Numbered from the stretch's first letter, positions 51,269 through 61,729 are shown. The stretch: DNA of 64,000 nucleotides from Acidovorax carolinensis (GCF_002157145.1 NZ_CP021361.1:1178001-1242000), one strand, 5' to 3'. Made by a program: numbers and translations. Notes: generated by a model not told the origin, from the letters alone.

Positions 51269-53050
51269 CTATGCCGAGGACAGCGCCAGCTCGCCCGCAT
51301 TGCGCCGTACGCAGAACTTGCCGCTTTGCTTGCCGCTGTACATGGCGGCGTCGGCCCGCTTGAGCAGGGTGCCGGGGTCGCTGCCGTCGTGGGGGGCGAT
51401 GGCATAGCCGATCGTCAGGCCCACAGCCACCTCGATGTTGCCCAGCACAAACGGGGTGCGAAACGCCTCCAGCAGCTTGAGCCCGAGGTCCTGGGCCTGC
51501 TCTGGGGTGCCCAGGCCGCTGGTCATCAGCACGAACTCATCGCCGCCCAGGCGCGCCACCACATCGTTGTGCCGCACCTGGGCCAGCAGACGGCGTGTTG
51601 CGGCCACCAGCAAGGCATCGCCCACATCGTGGCCATGCTGGTCGTTAATGGGCTTGAAGCCATCCAGGTCCATCACATACACCGCCAGCAATGACTGGGA
51701 ATCGCAGCGCCCCAGGGCTAAGGACAGCGCTGCGTGGAGCCCCCGGCGGTTGGGCAGGCCCGTGAGGGGATCGGTATGCGCCAGCGAGCGCATGGCATCG
51801 CGCTCCTCGGTGGCAACCTGCGCCGCCGTGTGCAACCGCTGCGCCTGCTGGCCCAGCAAACGCATGAACAGCAGCATGTCGATGGTGGACCCGAACTGGA
51901 ACGAGTGCAGCGTCCAGAAGTTCACCGGCAACCAGCCGCGTATCACCCCAACCATGGTGGCGGTTGCCCCAAAATAGACGACCCAGGCCAGCAGCAACGT
52001 GGTGCCAATGCTGTCGCCGCGGCGCGCGCGCTGCAGGGCGCCAGGAATCCCCATCAGCGCAGGCACCAGCCCCAGCAGGCTGACGATGCCGGTGATGACG
52101 TGTGAAGAGAGCAGTTCGAGCACGTAAACCAGTGCCAGTACCCCACACAACACGGCACCGGACCGCATGGCCCACAAAAGCCGGCTGCGCGGCAAATGAC
52201 CAACCAGCACCTGGCTGATGAACAGGAACGAGCCACAGGTGGCTGTGAGGGCGGCCAGCGAGGCTGCACGCACTTCAAACCATATGGCGTTGATCCAGAG
52301 ATACTGCTTGCCCACACCAAAAAGATGCAGCGAAAACAGCAGGCTGCCCGTCAGCAGCAGCGCGTATTGCGCAAACAGCGGGTCTCTCAGGCTGGCCCAC
52401 TGCGCCAGGCTGTACACCAGCAGGCACAGCGCCAGGCCGGTCAGGACGCCTTGCAGCATCTGTTCGTCCACGGCACGGCGCAGTTGCGTGGCCGGCTTGT
52501 TGAGGGTGATGGGCAAGACCATGGCCCCCGCGGTTTCCACGCGCAGCCACAACTCATACGGTTGCCCCGGCACCAGGTCCAGCACCAGCGTGTGCGAGCG
52601 TGTGTACAGGGGGCGCTGGGAATAGGGCTGCAGATTGCCCAGGGTGGCATGCTGCGCGACTTGTCCGCCCTGGGTGAGGAACACGTCAATGCGGTTGAGA
52701 GGGGGATAGTCGATGTCCAGCACCCACCGGCCATCGGACATATGTTCCGCCATCAGGCCCATGCGCAGCCACATGGGCTCGGGGCGTACCCCCAGCGTGC
52801 CACTGGTGCCCGCAGGGGCTTGGAACCGGGACGCCTGTGCCTGCATGTCTGCGAGCGTACGCTGCCGCGATGCGTCGGCCAGCACCGTCACGGCGGGCCA
52901 GGCCGGCACAGTGCCCGCCGCATCCCGCAGAACGAGCGCTGCGGGCGCAGGCGCGGCGTGCACCCCGGCGCACATGCACAGCCACAGCAACCAGCACAGG
53001 GCCCACCGCAGGGTGGGCAGCGGTGGTGTCAGGGCAATAAAGGGCGGCAT
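51269..53050 (-). CDS. 7TMR-DISM membrane diguanylate cyclase (second of tandem pair)
   Basis: This 593-residue protein has the same plan as the first cyclase: signal helix ending VHAAPA, DISM periplasmic domain, seven membrane helices and GGDEF. The active site RLGGDEF and the I-site RHND five residues upstream are intact. Shared segments such as NFWTLHSFQFG, LLFMR and SLAHTDPLTGL show recent common origin, while the sensor domains have diverged, suggesting different ligands. The start is ATG 53050. Confidence 0.88.
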   Translation of the reverse strand: MPPFIALTPPLPTLRWALCWLLWLCMCAGVHAAPAPAALVLRDAAGTVPAWPAVTVLADASRQRTLADMQAQASRFQAPAGTSGTLGVRPEPMWLRMGLMAEHMSDGRWVLDIDYPPLNRIDVFLTQGGQVAQHATLGNLQPYSQRPLYTRSHTLVLDLVPGQPYELWLRVETAGAMVLPITLNKPATQLRRAVDEQMLQGVLTGLALCLLVYSLAQWASLRDPLFAQYALLLTGSLLFSLHLFGVGKQYLWINAIWFEVRAASLAALTATCGSFLFISQVLVGHLPRSRLLWAMRSGAVLCGVLALVYVLELLSSHVITGIVSLLGLVPALMGIPGALQRARRGDSIGTTLLLAWVVYFGATATMVGVIRGWLPVNFWTLHSFQFGSTIDMLLFMRLLGQQAQRLHTAAQVATEERDAMRSLAHTDPLTGLPNRRGLHAALSLALGRCDSQSLLAVYVMDLDGFKPINDQHGHDVGDALLVAATRRLLAQVRHNDVVARLGGDEFVLMTSGLGTPEQAQDLGLKLLEAFRTPFVLGNIEVAVGLTIGYAIAPHDGSDPGTLLKRADAAMYSGKQSGKFCVRRNAGELALSSA

Positions 53051-53212
53051 GGCAAACAGGGTGTGGGGAGGGGTGCGATCAATGTGTCTGTGAATTTGTA
53101 TCACAGTGTAATTGGATCGCCAGAGAGCGCCATGCCCGAATCGCGCCTCCTGCGCATGGCGCCGCCGCCGGCTGAATCCCGCTGCCGCAGCGCGGTGAGC
53201 GGTTTTACCCTT

Positions 53213-54031
53213 TCACGCAGCGTTCGGCAGCGACGCCAGGTTCAGCAAGGCCGCCTCGATGGCGGCAGCGGTGGCCAGCGGCTGCTCCATCGGAAACAGG
53301 TGGCTGCCATCGAGCATCATGATGCGCCCGCCCGTCACCCGCCGCGTCAAAGCCATGCCCACCTGGCGCATCTCCACCGATGCCAGCCCGCCGATGAATG
53401 CGGCCGGGCAGCGCAGCGGGTGGCGGCGCAGCAGGCGGTCCAGGTTGTGCGGCAGGGTGTTGTAGATGGCGGTTTCCACCGCCCGGTCAAAGCCCAGCAC
53501 CCGGCGCCCGTCCTCGTCGTGCAGGCCGTGCGTGACATAGTCGCGCAGCACCTGCGGGTCCCACTGCGCAAACACCTTCTTCTTGCCAAAGTGGTCCAGC
53601 GCCTCGTCGGTGCTGGCCCAGCTCATGCGGCGCTGGCGGCTCACGCGGCCGGGCGACACGGCGCTCACCACCTGTGTGCGCTTGGCCACGCCCACGGTGG
53701 TGGCGCGCCAGCCGCTAATCAGTGGCGAGTCGAGCATCAACACGCCGCGCGCCAGCTCGGGGTGCTGGGCCGCCGCCATCACGCTCAGAATGCCGCCCAG
53801 CGAATGCCCCACCAGAAACACGCGCTCGCCCGAGGCCTCCACCTGCTGCGCCGCAAAGTCGGCCAGCTGCTGCACCAGATGCGGCCAGTTGCTGGTGACC
53901 GGGTATTGCGCATCGTGGCCAAAACGGTCGATGGCAGCCACCTCAAAGCCGCGCTGGCGCAATTGCCCAAACAGCACGTTGTAGGTGCCCGCCGGAAAGC
54001 TGTTGCCGTGCGAAAAAACGATCTTGGTCAT
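53213..54031 (-). CDS. Alpha/beta hydrolase
   Basis: This 272-residue serine hydrolase has the nucleophile elbow GHSLGG, an oxyanion region FSHGNSFPAGTY at the N-terminus and a late histidine in LDGSHLFPMEQP. No signal peptide. The substrate is unknown. It lies upstream of the second cyclase on the same strand, and its 3' end is also present as a remnant upstream of the first cyclase. Confidence 0.85.
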   Translation of the reverse strand: MTKIVFSHGNSFPAGTYNVLFGQLRQRGFEVAAIDRFGHDAQYPVTSNWPHLVQQLADFAAQQVEASGERVFLVGHSLGGILSVMAAAQHPELARGVLMLDSPLISGWRATTVGVAKRTQVVSAVSPGRVSRQRRMSWASTDEALDHFGKKKVFAQWDPQVLRDYVTHGLHDEDGRRVLGFDRAVETAIYNTLPHNLDRLLRRHPLRCPAAFIGGLASVEMRQVGMALTRRVTGGRIMMLDGSHLFPMEQPLATAAAIEAALLNLASLPNAA

Positions 54032-54069
54032 CAATCAGTCAGTGTGCGGGGGGCGGGATGCGTGCGAAC

Positions 54070-54897
54070 TCAGATCAGCTTTTCGCGGAAGTTGGTGATC
54101 TTCTTGAGCGGCTTGCTGCGCGCCGGATTCACCAGAATGGGCGCATCGGTCGAGCCGCCGTCCCAGGCCGGGTCCTCGATGCTGTCGAATACCGCGCGCA
54201 GCTTTTGCCCCCAGCTGTCGTGCAGCATGCGAAAGTAAGGGTTGTGCTCGTCAATGCACACGATCTTGTCGGTGGTGAAGCGGTCCACCTCATACACCAC
54301 CAGGTCCATGGGCAGGCCTACCGAAAGGTTGGACTTGAGCGTGCTGTCCATCGACACCAGCGCGCACTTGGCGGCCTCGTTGAGCGGCGTGTCGGGCGTC
54401 AGCACGCGGTCGAGCACCGGTTTGCCGTATTTCGACTCGCCCACCTGGAAATATGGCGTCTCGGCCGTCGATTCGATGAAATTGCCCGCCGAATACACCT
54501 GGAACAGGCGCATGCCCTCGCCCTTGATCTGGCCGCCAAATACCATCGATACATTGAAATCCACCCCCGCGCGCTTGAGCGCCGCGCCATCGCGCTCATG
54601 CACATGGCGCACGGCGGCGCCCAGCACGCGGGCGGCGTCGAACATGCTCTTGGCGTTCCAGATGGTGATGGGCTCGCCGTCGGCATCGTCCTTGATCTGC
54701 GTGGTCTGCAAAATCTCGCGCACCGACTGCGAAATGCTCAAGTTGCCCGCCGACAGCAGCACCATGAAGCGATCGCCCGTCTTTTCATAGACCATGATCT
54801 TGCGAAACGAGCTGATCTGGTCCAGGCCCGCATTGGTGCGCGAATCGGACAGGAACACCAGCCCGGCATTGAGTTTGATGGCGACGCAATACGTCAT
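54070..54897 (-). CDS. Anbu (ancestral beta-subunit) proteasome-like peptidase
   Basis: This 275-residue protein is a 20S-proteasome/HslV-fold hydrolase of the Anbu (BPH) type. The N-terminus MTYCVAI exposes Thr1 after Met removal; Asp17 (FLSDSR) and Lys32 (FRKIMVY) complete the catalytic set. Usual operon partners (alpha-E helical protein, ATP-grasp protein and a transglutaminase-like protein) are not next to it here. The start at 54897 is fixed by the need for the N-terminal threonine. Confidence 0.88.
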   Translation of the reverse strand: MTYCVAIKLNAGLVFLSDSRTNAGLDQISSFRKIMVYEKTGDRFMVLLSAGNLSISQSVREILQTTQIKDDADGEPITIWNAKSMFDAARVLGAAVRHVHERDGAALKRAGVDFNVSMVFGGQIKGEGMRLFQVYSAGNFIESTAETPYFQVGESKYGKPVLDRVLTPDTPLNEAAKCALVSMDSTLKSNLSVGLPMDLVVYEVDRFTTDKIVCIDEHNPYFRMLHDSWGQKLRAVFDSIEDPAWDGGSTDAPILVNPARSKPLKKITNFREKLI

Positions 54898-54991
54898 GGG
54901 GAATGCGAGAAAGAGGAAAGGCACAGAGTGTAGTGCGATGCCGCAACGCGCCTGCAGCACCGAAACCACCCGCCGACAGATTGCGGACAGC

Positions 54992-55055
54992 TGCTATTAA
55001 ATAAATAGCTTCTCGCGCTTTTTCCGTAAGCGATACAGGTTGATTTGTGTCAAAT
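54992..55055. repeat. Dispersed palindromic repeat between Anbu and mutS
   Basis: CGCGCTT and AAGCGAT arms with a 7-base spacer are flanked by GCTATTAAATAAATAGCTTCT and CAGGTTGATTTGTGTCAAATTTT. It is intergenic, upstream of the Anbu gene and downstream of mutS. Confidence 0.75.
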
Positions 55056-55087
55056 TTTCAGGCTGCGCTGATCGTCTGCCGTGCGCG

Positions 55088-57742
55088 TCATTGCCCCGAA
55101 AGCTTTTTGAGCTGGTACAGCGCATCGAGCGCCTCGCGCGGGGTCAGCGCATCGGGGTTGATGCCGGCCAGCGCCGCTTCCACGGGGCTGGCGCCTGCGC
55201 TTTCGGGGGCGGCCGGGGTGGCGAACAGGTCCACCTGCAATTGCCCTTCGCCGGCGCGTTCTTCGAGCGCCGCCAGCGTGTGGCGCGCATGGTGCAGCAC
55301 CGGCGCGGGCACGCCGGCTAATTTTGCAACCTGGATGCCGTAGCTGCGGCTGGCGGGGCCGGGTTGCAGCTCGTGCAGAAACACGATGTCGGTGCCCGCC
55401 TCGGCGGCGGCCACATGCATGTTGACGGCGTGGCGGGCCTTGGCGGGCAGCTCGGTCAGCTCAAAGTAATGCGTGGCGAACAGCGTGAAGGCGCGGGTCT
55501 TGTCGTGCAGGTGCGTGGCGATGCCGCTGGCCAGCGCCAGGCCGTCGAAGGTGCTGGTGCCGCGGCCGATCTCGTCCATCAGCACCAGGCTGTGCGGCGT
55601 GGCGGCGTGCAGTATCTGCGCGGCTTCCACCATCTCCAGCATGAAGGTCGACTGCGCGTTGGCCAGGTCGTCGGCCGCGCCGATGCGGGTGTGGATGGCG
55701 TCGATGGGCCCCAGGCGGCAGCTGGCGGCGGGCACATGGCTGCCCATGCTGGCCAGCAGAGCTATGAGCGCCACCTGCCGCATGTAGGTCGATTTACCGC
55801 CCATGTTGGGGCCGGTGATGATCTGCATGCGCGTGTTGGCGTTCAGGCGCGTGTGGTTGGCGATGAAGGCGCCGCTCGATGTTTCAGCCAGGCGTGCCTC
55901 CACCACGGGGTGGCGGCCGGCCTCGATCTCGATGCAGGGTTCGGGCACGAACTGCGGCGCGCACCAGTTCAGCGTGAGCGAGCGCTCGGCCAGCGTGCAC
56001 AGCACATCCAGCGTGGCCAGGGCGTGCGCCAGGCGGGTGAGCTGGGGGATGTGGGGCTGGAGCTGGTCGAGCACCTGCTCATACAGCCATTTCTCGCGCG
56101 ACAGGGCACGCTCGTTGGCCGACAGGGCCTTGTCTTCAAACGTCTTGAGCTCGGGCGTAATGAAGCGCTCGGCGTTTTTCAGCGTCTGGCGGCGGCGGTA
56201 GTCGTCGGGAACCTTGTCGAGGTGGCTGCCGGTCACTTCAAAATAAAAGCCGTGTACCTTGTTGAACTGCACGCGCAAATTCGGAATGCCGGTGCGCGCT
56301 TTTTCGCGCGTTTCCAGGTCGAGCAGGAAGTCGTCGCAGTGGGTCTGGATGGCGCGCAGCTCGTCGAGTTCGGCATCAAAGCCGCTGGCGATCACACCGC
56401 CGTCGCGCACCAGTGCGGCGGGCTCTTGTGCAATGGCGCGGTGCAGCAGGTTGGTGCAACCCTCGGGCGGCCGCAGATGACCAAAAATTTGAGCCAAATA
56501 AGGCTCTGGCGCTTGTCCATTCAGCGCAAGCAGCTCTGCTTTTTGTAGCGTTTTGCCCAGGCCCACCAACTCGCGCGGGCGCACCTGACGCAGCGCAATG
56601 CGGGCGGTGATGCGCTCTACATCGCTCACACCCTTCAGTTCCGCCCGCAGCGTGGCCCAGGGGCCCGAGCCACCACCGGCGCCGCCCGCACCGCGCAGGG
56701 CGGTGGTGGCCGACAGGCGCTGGCGCGCCCCGGTGCGGTCGCGGCGGGGTTCGAGCAGCCAGGTTTTCAGCAGGCGGCTGCCCATGCCGGTCATGCAGGT
56801 GTCGAGCAGCGAGAAGAGCGTGGGTGCATCGTCGCCGCGCAGGGTCTTGACGAGTTCGAGATTGCGGCGCGTGCTGGCGGGCAGGTCGATCAGGTCGTCG
56901 CCGCGCTGCACCTGCACGCTGTGCACATGGGTGAGCTGGCGGCCCTGGGTGTGCTCGGCGTATTGCAGCAGCGCGGCGGCGGCGGCGTGGGCCTCGCCCA
57001 GGTCGTGCGCACCCCAGGCCTGCAGGCTGGCGGCGCCCAGGTGTTCGAGCAGCTTGCGCGCGCCGAGGGCGCTATCAAACTGCCAGTCGGGCCGTGGGCT
57101 CATGGGGCAGGTGAAGGCACCGCCCTGGCGCAGCCGCTGCAACTGCTGCTCAAAGCGCTCGGTCACGCCGGCGCTGTAGATCAGCTCGCTGGGCGCCACG
57201 CGCGCCAGCCAGGCGCCCAGTTCGTCCTGCGCGCATTCGGCCAGGAACACGCGGCCCTGCGTGACGCTGAGCCACGCCAGGCCACAGCGCGCGCGCGGCG
57301 CCTGGTGCACAGCCAGCAACAGCGATTCGGATTTGTCGGACAGCAGCTCGGTATCGGTCAGCGTGCCGGGCGTGACCACGCGCACCACCTTGCGCTCCAC
57401 CGGGCCCTTGCTGGCGCCGACCTCGCCCACCTGTTCGGCAATGGCCACCGATTCGCCCATCTTGATGAGGCGCGCCAGGTAGTTCTCGAGGGCATGAAAC
57501 GGCACGCCGGCCATCACGACCGGTTGCCCGCCCGACTGGCCGCGCTGCGTGAGCGTGATGTCGAGCAGGCGCGCGGCCTTTTCGGCGTCTTGCCAGAAGA
57601 CCTCGTAGAAGTCGCCCATGCGGTAGAACAGGAGCGTTTCGGGGTACCCGGCCTTCAGGGCCAGATACTGCGCCATCATCGGCGTATGCGCACTAATCAA
57701 CGCATCCACAAGCTGTTGATTTTGTTCGGTCTTGTCCTGCAT
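55088..57742 (-). CDS. mutS: DNA mismatch repair ATPase MutS
   Basis: This 884-residue mismatch sensor has the mismatch-contacting Phe-X-Glu in GDFYEVF (44-50), core and clamp domains, Walker [10 protein letters not shown] (644-652), [14 protein letters not shown] for Walker B, and FATHYFEL. A short C-terminal helix motif closes the protein. Residues about 398-422 in the lever/core region ([20 protein letters not shown]) are encoded by a dispersed repeat copy, read in frame. The family normally has non-repeat sequence there. A Gly/Ala-rich insert (about 350-361) is also visible. Confidence 0.95.
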   Translation of the reverse strand: MQDKTEQNQQLVDALISAHTPMMAQYLALKAGYPETLLFYRMGDFYEVFWQDAEKAARLLDITLTQRGQSGGQPVVMAGVPFHALENYLARLIKMGESVAIAEQVGEVGASKGPVERKVVRVVTPGTLTDTELLSDKSESLLLAVHQAPRARCGLAWLSVTQGRVFLAECAQDELGAWLARVAPSELIYSAGVTERFEQQLQRLRQGGAFTCPMSPRPDWQFDSALGARKLLEHLGAASLQAWGAHDLGEAHAAAAALLQYAEHTQGRQLTHVHSVQVQRGDDLIDLPASTRRNLELVKTLRGDDAPTLFSLLDTCMTGMGSRLLKTWLLEPRRDRTGARQRLSATTALRGAGGAGGGSGPWATLRAELKGVSDVERITARIALRQVRPRELVGLGKTLQKAELLALNGQAPEPYLAQIFGHLRPPEGCTNLLHRAIAQEPAALVRDGGVIASGFDAELDELRAIQTHCDDFLLDLETREKARTGIPNLRVQFNKVHGFYFEVTGSHLDKVPDDYRRRQTLKNAERFITPELKTFEDKALSANERALSREKWLYEQVLDQLQPHIPQLTRLAHALATLDVLCTLAERSLTLNWCAPQFVPEPCIEIEAGRHPVVEARLAETSSGAFIANHTRLNANTRMQIITGPNMGGKSTYMRQVALIALLASMGSHVPAASCRLGPIDAIHTRIGAADDLANAQSTFMLEMVEAAQILHAATPHSLVLMDEIGRGTSTFDGLALASGIATHLHDKTRAFTLFATHYFELTELPAKARHAVNMHVAAAEAGTDIVFLHELQPGPASRSYGIQVAKLAGVPAPVLHHARHTLAALEERAGEGQLQVDLFATPAAPESAGASPVEAALAGINPDALTPREALDALYQLKKLSGQ
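56481..56548. repeat. Dispersed palindromic repeat inside mutS
   Basis: GGCGCTT and CAGCGCA arms with a 7-base spacer are flanked by AAAAATTTGAGCC and AGCTCTGCTTTTTGTAG. It is translated without disturbing the frame. Confidence 0.75.
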
Positions 57743-57810
57743 GTGCTGGATGTGATTCAGGAAAATTGCAACGGGCTATTTTCCCAGCGCCGTGAATCAG
57801 GTACAGCAGT

Positions 57811-58740
57811 TCAGAACGGTGCGTCTTCGCTGGCAGCGGCGGGGCTGTCGGGCGTTTCGCTGGCTGCGGGGGCTTCTGGCGCGGCGGCATCGTTACCGGC
57901 GGCCTGGCGCACGGCGGCCTTGTCGCCCGCGCTGGCGAACTTGCTGTATTTGCCCAGAAGGGGCACCAGCTGGCCGTAGATGCGTGGACTGCCGGCCAGG
58001 CATTCGCGCTGTTCCAGGAAGTCGGCCTCGCCGGTGAAATTGCCCACCAGGCCACCGGCCTCGGTGATCAGCAGCGAGCCCGCCGCCACGTCCCAGATCG
58101 ACAGCCCGGTTTCAAAGAAACCATCGGTAAAACCTGCGGCGACGTAGGCCAGGTCGAGCGCGGCGGCGCCGGGGCGGCGCAGGCCGGCCGTGCGCTGCAT
58201 CACGTCGCTCATCATGTTCAGGTAGTTCTTGAAGTTGTCGCCCGGCCGGAAGGGGAAGCCGGTGGAAATCAGGCAGTCCTTGAGCTGGGTGCGCTTGCTC
58301 ACGCGGATGCGGCGCTCGTTCATGTAGGCACCGCGGCCCTTGGTGGACGTGAACAGGTCGTTGCGCGAAGGGTCGTAAATGACGGCCTGCTCGATCTTGC
58401 CCCGCACGGCCAGCGCAATGCTCACGCAATACACGGGAAAGCCGTGGATGAAGTTGGTGGTGCCGTCCAGCGGGTCGATGATCCAGACGAATTCCGAATC
58501 TTTTGCGCCGTATTCGCTGCCCGATTCTTCGGCCAGGATGCCGTGGCCGGGGTAGGCTGTGAGCAGCGTCTCGATGATGACTTTTTCGGACGCGTGGTCC
58601 ACCTCGGTCACGAAGTCGTTGATCTGCTTTTGCGAGATCCGCACCGATTCCACGTCAAGGGCCGCGCGGTTGATGATGGCGCCGGCGGCGCGTGCGGCCT
58701 TGATGGCCACGTTGAGCATGGGGTGCAGGTTGGACGACAT
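57811..58740 (-). CDS. suhB: Inositol-1-monophosphatase family protein (SuhB)
   Basis: This 309-residue magnesium-dependent phosphatase has the metal motif EESGSEYG followed by [12 protein letters not shown] and the second motif [17 protein letters not shown]. SuhB also assists rRNA transcription antitermination in proteobacteria. The Ala/Pro/Glu/Ser-rich tail after about residue 265 is an extension beyond the fold. The ATG is at 58740; mutS begins 68 bp downstream. Confidence 0.92.
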   Translation of the reverse strand: MSSNLHPMLNVAIKAARAAGAIINRAALDVESVRISQKQINDFVTEVDHASEKVIIETLLTAYPGHGILAEESGSEYGAKDSEFVWIIDPLDGTTNFIHGFPVYCVSIALAVRGKIEQAVIYDPSRNDLFTSTKGRGAYMNERRIRVSKRTQLKDCLISTGFPFRPGDNFKNYLNMMSDVMQRTAGLRRPGAAALDLAYVAAGFTDGFFETGLSIWDVAAGSLLITEAGGLVGNFTGEADFLEQRECLAGSPRIYGQLVPLLGKYSKFASAGDKAAVRQAAGNDAAAPEAPAASETPDSPAAASEDAPF

Positions 58741-58891
58741 AAATTGTGAGAGAAGGACAGGGGCCTCAGTACAAGGCCTGAACCGACGATGCGGCGACAA
58801 GGGGAGAGATTCTACCCGCTGTGCCCAAAAAGCGCCTGGTGGCTGGCATTGCGGCGGGTCGGGGGCATGGTTTGTGCCTAATCCGCTTGCG

Positions 58892-59839
58892 TCAGGGCAG
58901 TCGCAGCCACTGGCCTTCGTGCGCCGTGGTTTGCTGCACTGGCCCGTTGCCCAGGCTGAATTCCACCGTCAGGCGCTTGCGTGCGCCGGGGGCAGGGTCG
59001 ATGCCGGCGAGGTTATTGTTCACCGGCACTTTCAGCCGGCCATCGCGTACCTGGCTGCGCAGGCGCGCGGTGATGTCCACCTGTCGATAGCCGTCGCCAT
59101 AGAGGGCACGCTGGACGTTCACCCGCCCGTAGCCGTCGTCGTTGCGCCGACCGCCTTGGTCCCACTGGTCGGCGCGGGCTCCCGTGAGGCGCGATCCGTC
59201 GATCCAGCTGCCTTCGGCGAATTCGAGGATCTGGGGCTGGCCACCATATCCACCCATGTGGATCTGCAGGGTTTTTCTCTGGCCGGGGGCCGGATCGCCA
59301 TTGAACAGATCGTTGTTCAACTGGAATCGCTGATGGCGCTGTGCCAGCTGGCGGATGCGTTGCGTCACATCGAAACGGGATTCCGGCGTGCCGTAGGTGG
59401 CCTGCAGGATGGCGTCATGGTCCCGGTCCGCGTTGCCGTATCCGCCGGACTGCCAGCCGGGATTGCCGACGCCGCGGCCCCAGCGGCCGCTGCTCCAGCC
59501 CGAGAACTGGGCGCCGTCCACCCAGTTGTACTCGCCGAAATCGAAGGTGTGTGGCTGACCGTCTGGTCCGCGGGCAAAAATGCGCAGTGTTTTGCGCTGG
59601 CCAGGGGCCGGGTCGGCATCGAACAGGTCATTGGTAAGCCGGAAGCGCTGGTCTCGGCGTGCCAGTTGCCGCAGGCGGTCGGTCACGTCGATGCTGTACT
59701 GGTCGGTGCCATAGACGGCCCGCTGGATCTGGTAGGGGCCTTCGTCGCGCTGGGCCCATGCGGTGGATGACAGCAGCAGAGTAAACACCAGCAGTAGCCA
59801 GCTGCCGAATGTTCTGGCGATGGGGTTGGGAGCGTGCAT
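58892..59839 (-). CDS. Secreted protein with three DUF3395-like repeats
   Basis: This 315-residue exported protein has a signal peptide ending TAWAQ. Three tandem units follow, each with a YGT/YGD opening, a DVT-R-L core, [15 protein letters not shown] and an ending that includes E-W-DG or EGQWLRL. Units start at roughly residues 40, 145 and 240, with a Gly/Trp/Arg-rich linker after the first. I recall the unit as the DUF3395 family, function unknown. The start at 59839 gives the signal peptide directly. Confidence 0.75.
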   Translation of the reverse strand: MHAPNPIARTFGSWLLLVFTLLLSSTAWAQRDEGPYQIQRAVYGTDQYSIDVTDRLRQLARRDQRFRLTNDLFDADPAPGQRKTLRIFARGPDGQPHTFDFGEYNWVDGAQFSGWSSGRWGRGVGNPGWQSGGYGNADRDHDAILQATYGTPESRFDVTQRIRQLAQRHQRFQLNNDLFNGDPAPGQRKTLQIHMGGYGGQPQILEFAEGSWIDGSRLTGARADQWDQGGRRNDDGYGRVNVQRALYGDGYRQVDITARLRSQVRDGRLKVPVNNNLAGIDPAPGARKRLTVEFSLGNGPVQQTTAHEGQWLRLP

Positions 59840-60101
59840 GCGGACTTTGTCGGAGGTGTTGATGGAGAGCGTAAACGCCGTGCCTTGTGTTTCGCCATGA
59901 CACTGCTGCTGCCTTAACGCCTGAAGCGAGTGGCCAGTGCACCCGATTGAGCGCCGGGAACAGAGTTTTACACCGCCGCAGTTGGTGGGGCAATGTGGAC
60001 GGCATACATCCACACGGGAGCGGTCCCTGCGCCAGGCCCTCGCGGCCAGCGGCGACAATGGCGCATGCCCCGGTGGCCCGCCGTTCCTCTCTGATTTCGC
60101 C

Positions 60102-60893
60102 ATGCGTACCCGTTTCATCCTTATTCAGACCAGCCATGCCGGCAATGTGGGCGCCGCCGCGCGCGCCATGAAAACCATGGGTTTTGACGACCTGGTGCTG
60201 GTGGCGCCGCGCTGGCCCAACGTGCTGCGGCGCGAGGAAACCATCCAGCGCGCCAGCGGCGCCCTGGATGTGCTGGAGAACGCACGCATCGTCGCCACCC
60301 TGGATGAAGCCCTCGACGGCATGAGCCATCTGTGCGCCACGGCGATGACGCCGCGCGACTTTGGTCCGCCCGCCGCCAGCCCCCGGGCGCATTTTGAAAT
60401 GCTATTGAAAAAAGAGCGACTAGCGCCAGATGGACAAGCGCTGGAGGCCAAAAATGCTTCAAACCCGGATGCTGCGGCGGCACAATCGGGCGTGGCCTTT
60501 CTGTTTGGCTCCGAGCGCTTTGGCATGGCCAACGAGGACGTGTACCGCTGCCATGTGGCGCTTTCCATCCCCACCAACCCCCGGTTTGGTTCGCTCAACC
60601 TGGGCGCCGCCATCCAGGTGATTGCCTACGAGTGGCGCCAGGCGCTGGGTGGTTTTGCAGTGCAGGATGCCACGCCCGCCCGCGTGCAGGCCGATGCCGC
60701 CCAGGTGGCTGGCATGCTGGCCCACTGGGAACAGGCGCTCACCGGCATCGGATTTCTCGACCCCGCCGCGCCCAAGAAACTCATGCCGCGCCTGAACCAG
60801 CTTTTCAACCGCGCGCAATTGAGCCCGGAAGAAATCCACATCCTGCGTGGTGTCGCCAAAGCCATGCTCGAGACGGCACAGGCAAAGCGCTAG
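60102..60893 (+). CDS. trmJ: tRNA/rRNA 2'-O-methyltransferase (TrmJ type)
   Basis: This 263-residue SPOUT methyltransferase probably forms Cm32/Um32 in tRNA. SAM-binding knot motifs are SHAGNVGAAARAMKTMGF (11-28), LFGSERFGMAN (134-144) and NLGAAIQVIAYE. The C-terminal helical extension is typical of TrmJ. Residues about 97-121 (MLLKKERLAPDGQALEAK) are encoded by the dispersed repeat, adding a surface loop before the second motif. Confidence 0.9.
   Translation: MRTRFILIQTSHAGNVGAAARAMKTMGFDDLVLVAPRWPNVLRREETIQRASGALDVLENARIVATLDEALDGMSHLCATAMTPRDFGPPAASPRAHFEMLLKKERLAPDGQALEAKNASNPDAAAAQSGVAFLFGSERFGMANEDVYRCHVALSIPTNPRFGSLNLGAAIQVIAYEWRQALGGFAVQDATPARVQADAAQVAGMLAHWEQALTGIGFLDPAAPKKLMPRLNQLFNRAQLSPEEIHILRGVAKAMLETAQAKR
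60391..60462. repeat. Dispersed palindromic repeat inside trmJ
   Basis: AGCGCCA and AAGCGCT arms with a 7-base spacer are flanked by GAAATGCTATTGAAAAAAG and GGAGGCCAAAAATGC. It is translated in frame, in the opposite orientation to the mutS copy. Confidence 0.75.
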
Positions 60894-60926
60894 ACTGCAT
60901 TTCCATATTCCAAAAACAACCAAGCC

Positions 60927-61706
60927 ATGTTTGCCCGCCTGCGTTCCGACATCCAGTGCATTCTTGATCGCGACCCTGCGGCGCGCAGCACCTGGGAGGT
61001 CATCACCTGCTACCCCGGCCTGCACGCCGTGTGGCTGCACCGGCCGGCGCACTGGTGCTGGGGCCATGGCTTCAAGTGGCTGGGGCGCTTTATCTCGCAT
61101 TGCGCGCGCTGGTTCACGGGCATCGAGATCCATCCTGGAGCCAAGCTGGGTGAGCGCGTTTTCTTCGACCACGCCATGGGCGTGGTGGTGGGCGAGACGG
61201 CCGAGATTGGCGACGGCTGCACCATCTACCAGGGCGTCACGCTGGGCGGCACCTCGCTCTACAAGGGCACCAAGCGCCACCCCACGCTGGGCCGCGATGT
61301 GGTGGTGAGCGCGGGTGCCAAGGTGCTGGGTGGTTTCGAGGTGGGCGACGGCGCCAAAATAGGCAGCAACGCCGTGGTCATCAAGCCCGTGCCGGCTGGC
61401 GCCACGGCGGTGGGCATTCCAGCGCGCATCATCCCGTCCAAGGAAGGCCAGAGCGCCGACGTGACCGAGCCGCACCAGGCGCGCAAGTTCGAGGCCTATG
61501 GCATCACGCAGGAGGACGACCCGCTGTCGCAGGCCATGCGCGGCCTGATCAACAACGCATCTTCGCAAGAGCACCAGATCGCGCTGCTGTGGCAGGCCAT
61601 CGAGAAGCTGTCCGAGTGCGTCAAGACGGGCGATTGCGTGCCCGATGGCGCGGCGCTCAAGGAGCAGTTCGAGGCGGGCAAGCTCAACGACCTGGTGGGC
61701 AAATAA
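60927..61706 (+). CDS. cysE: Serine O-acetyltransferase
   Basis: This 259-residue enzyme transfers acetyl from acetyl-CoA to L-serine, the first step of cysteine synthesis. The left-handed beta-helix is marked by hexapeptide repeats from [18 protein letters not shown] to [15 protein letters not shown]. The active-site segment [20 protein letters not shown] is intact. It has a longer C-terminal tail (ending LNDLVGK) than the E. coli enzyme. It starts 33 bp after trmJ. Confidence 0.93.
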   Translation: MFARLRSDIQCILDRDPAARSTWEVITCYPGLHAVWLHRPAHWCWGHGFKWLGRFISHCARWFTGIEIHPGAKLGERVFFDHAMGVVVGETAEIGDGCTIYQGVTLGGTSLYKGTKRHPTLGRDVVVSAGAKVLGGFEVGDGAKIGSNAVVIKPVPAGATAVGIPARIIPSKEGQSADVTEPHQARKFEAYGITQEDDPLSQAMRGLINNASSQEHQIALLWQAIEKLSECVKTGDCVPDGAALKEQFEAGKLNDLVGK

Positions 61707-61729
61707 GCCGCAGCCCGTTGTCCAAAAAA

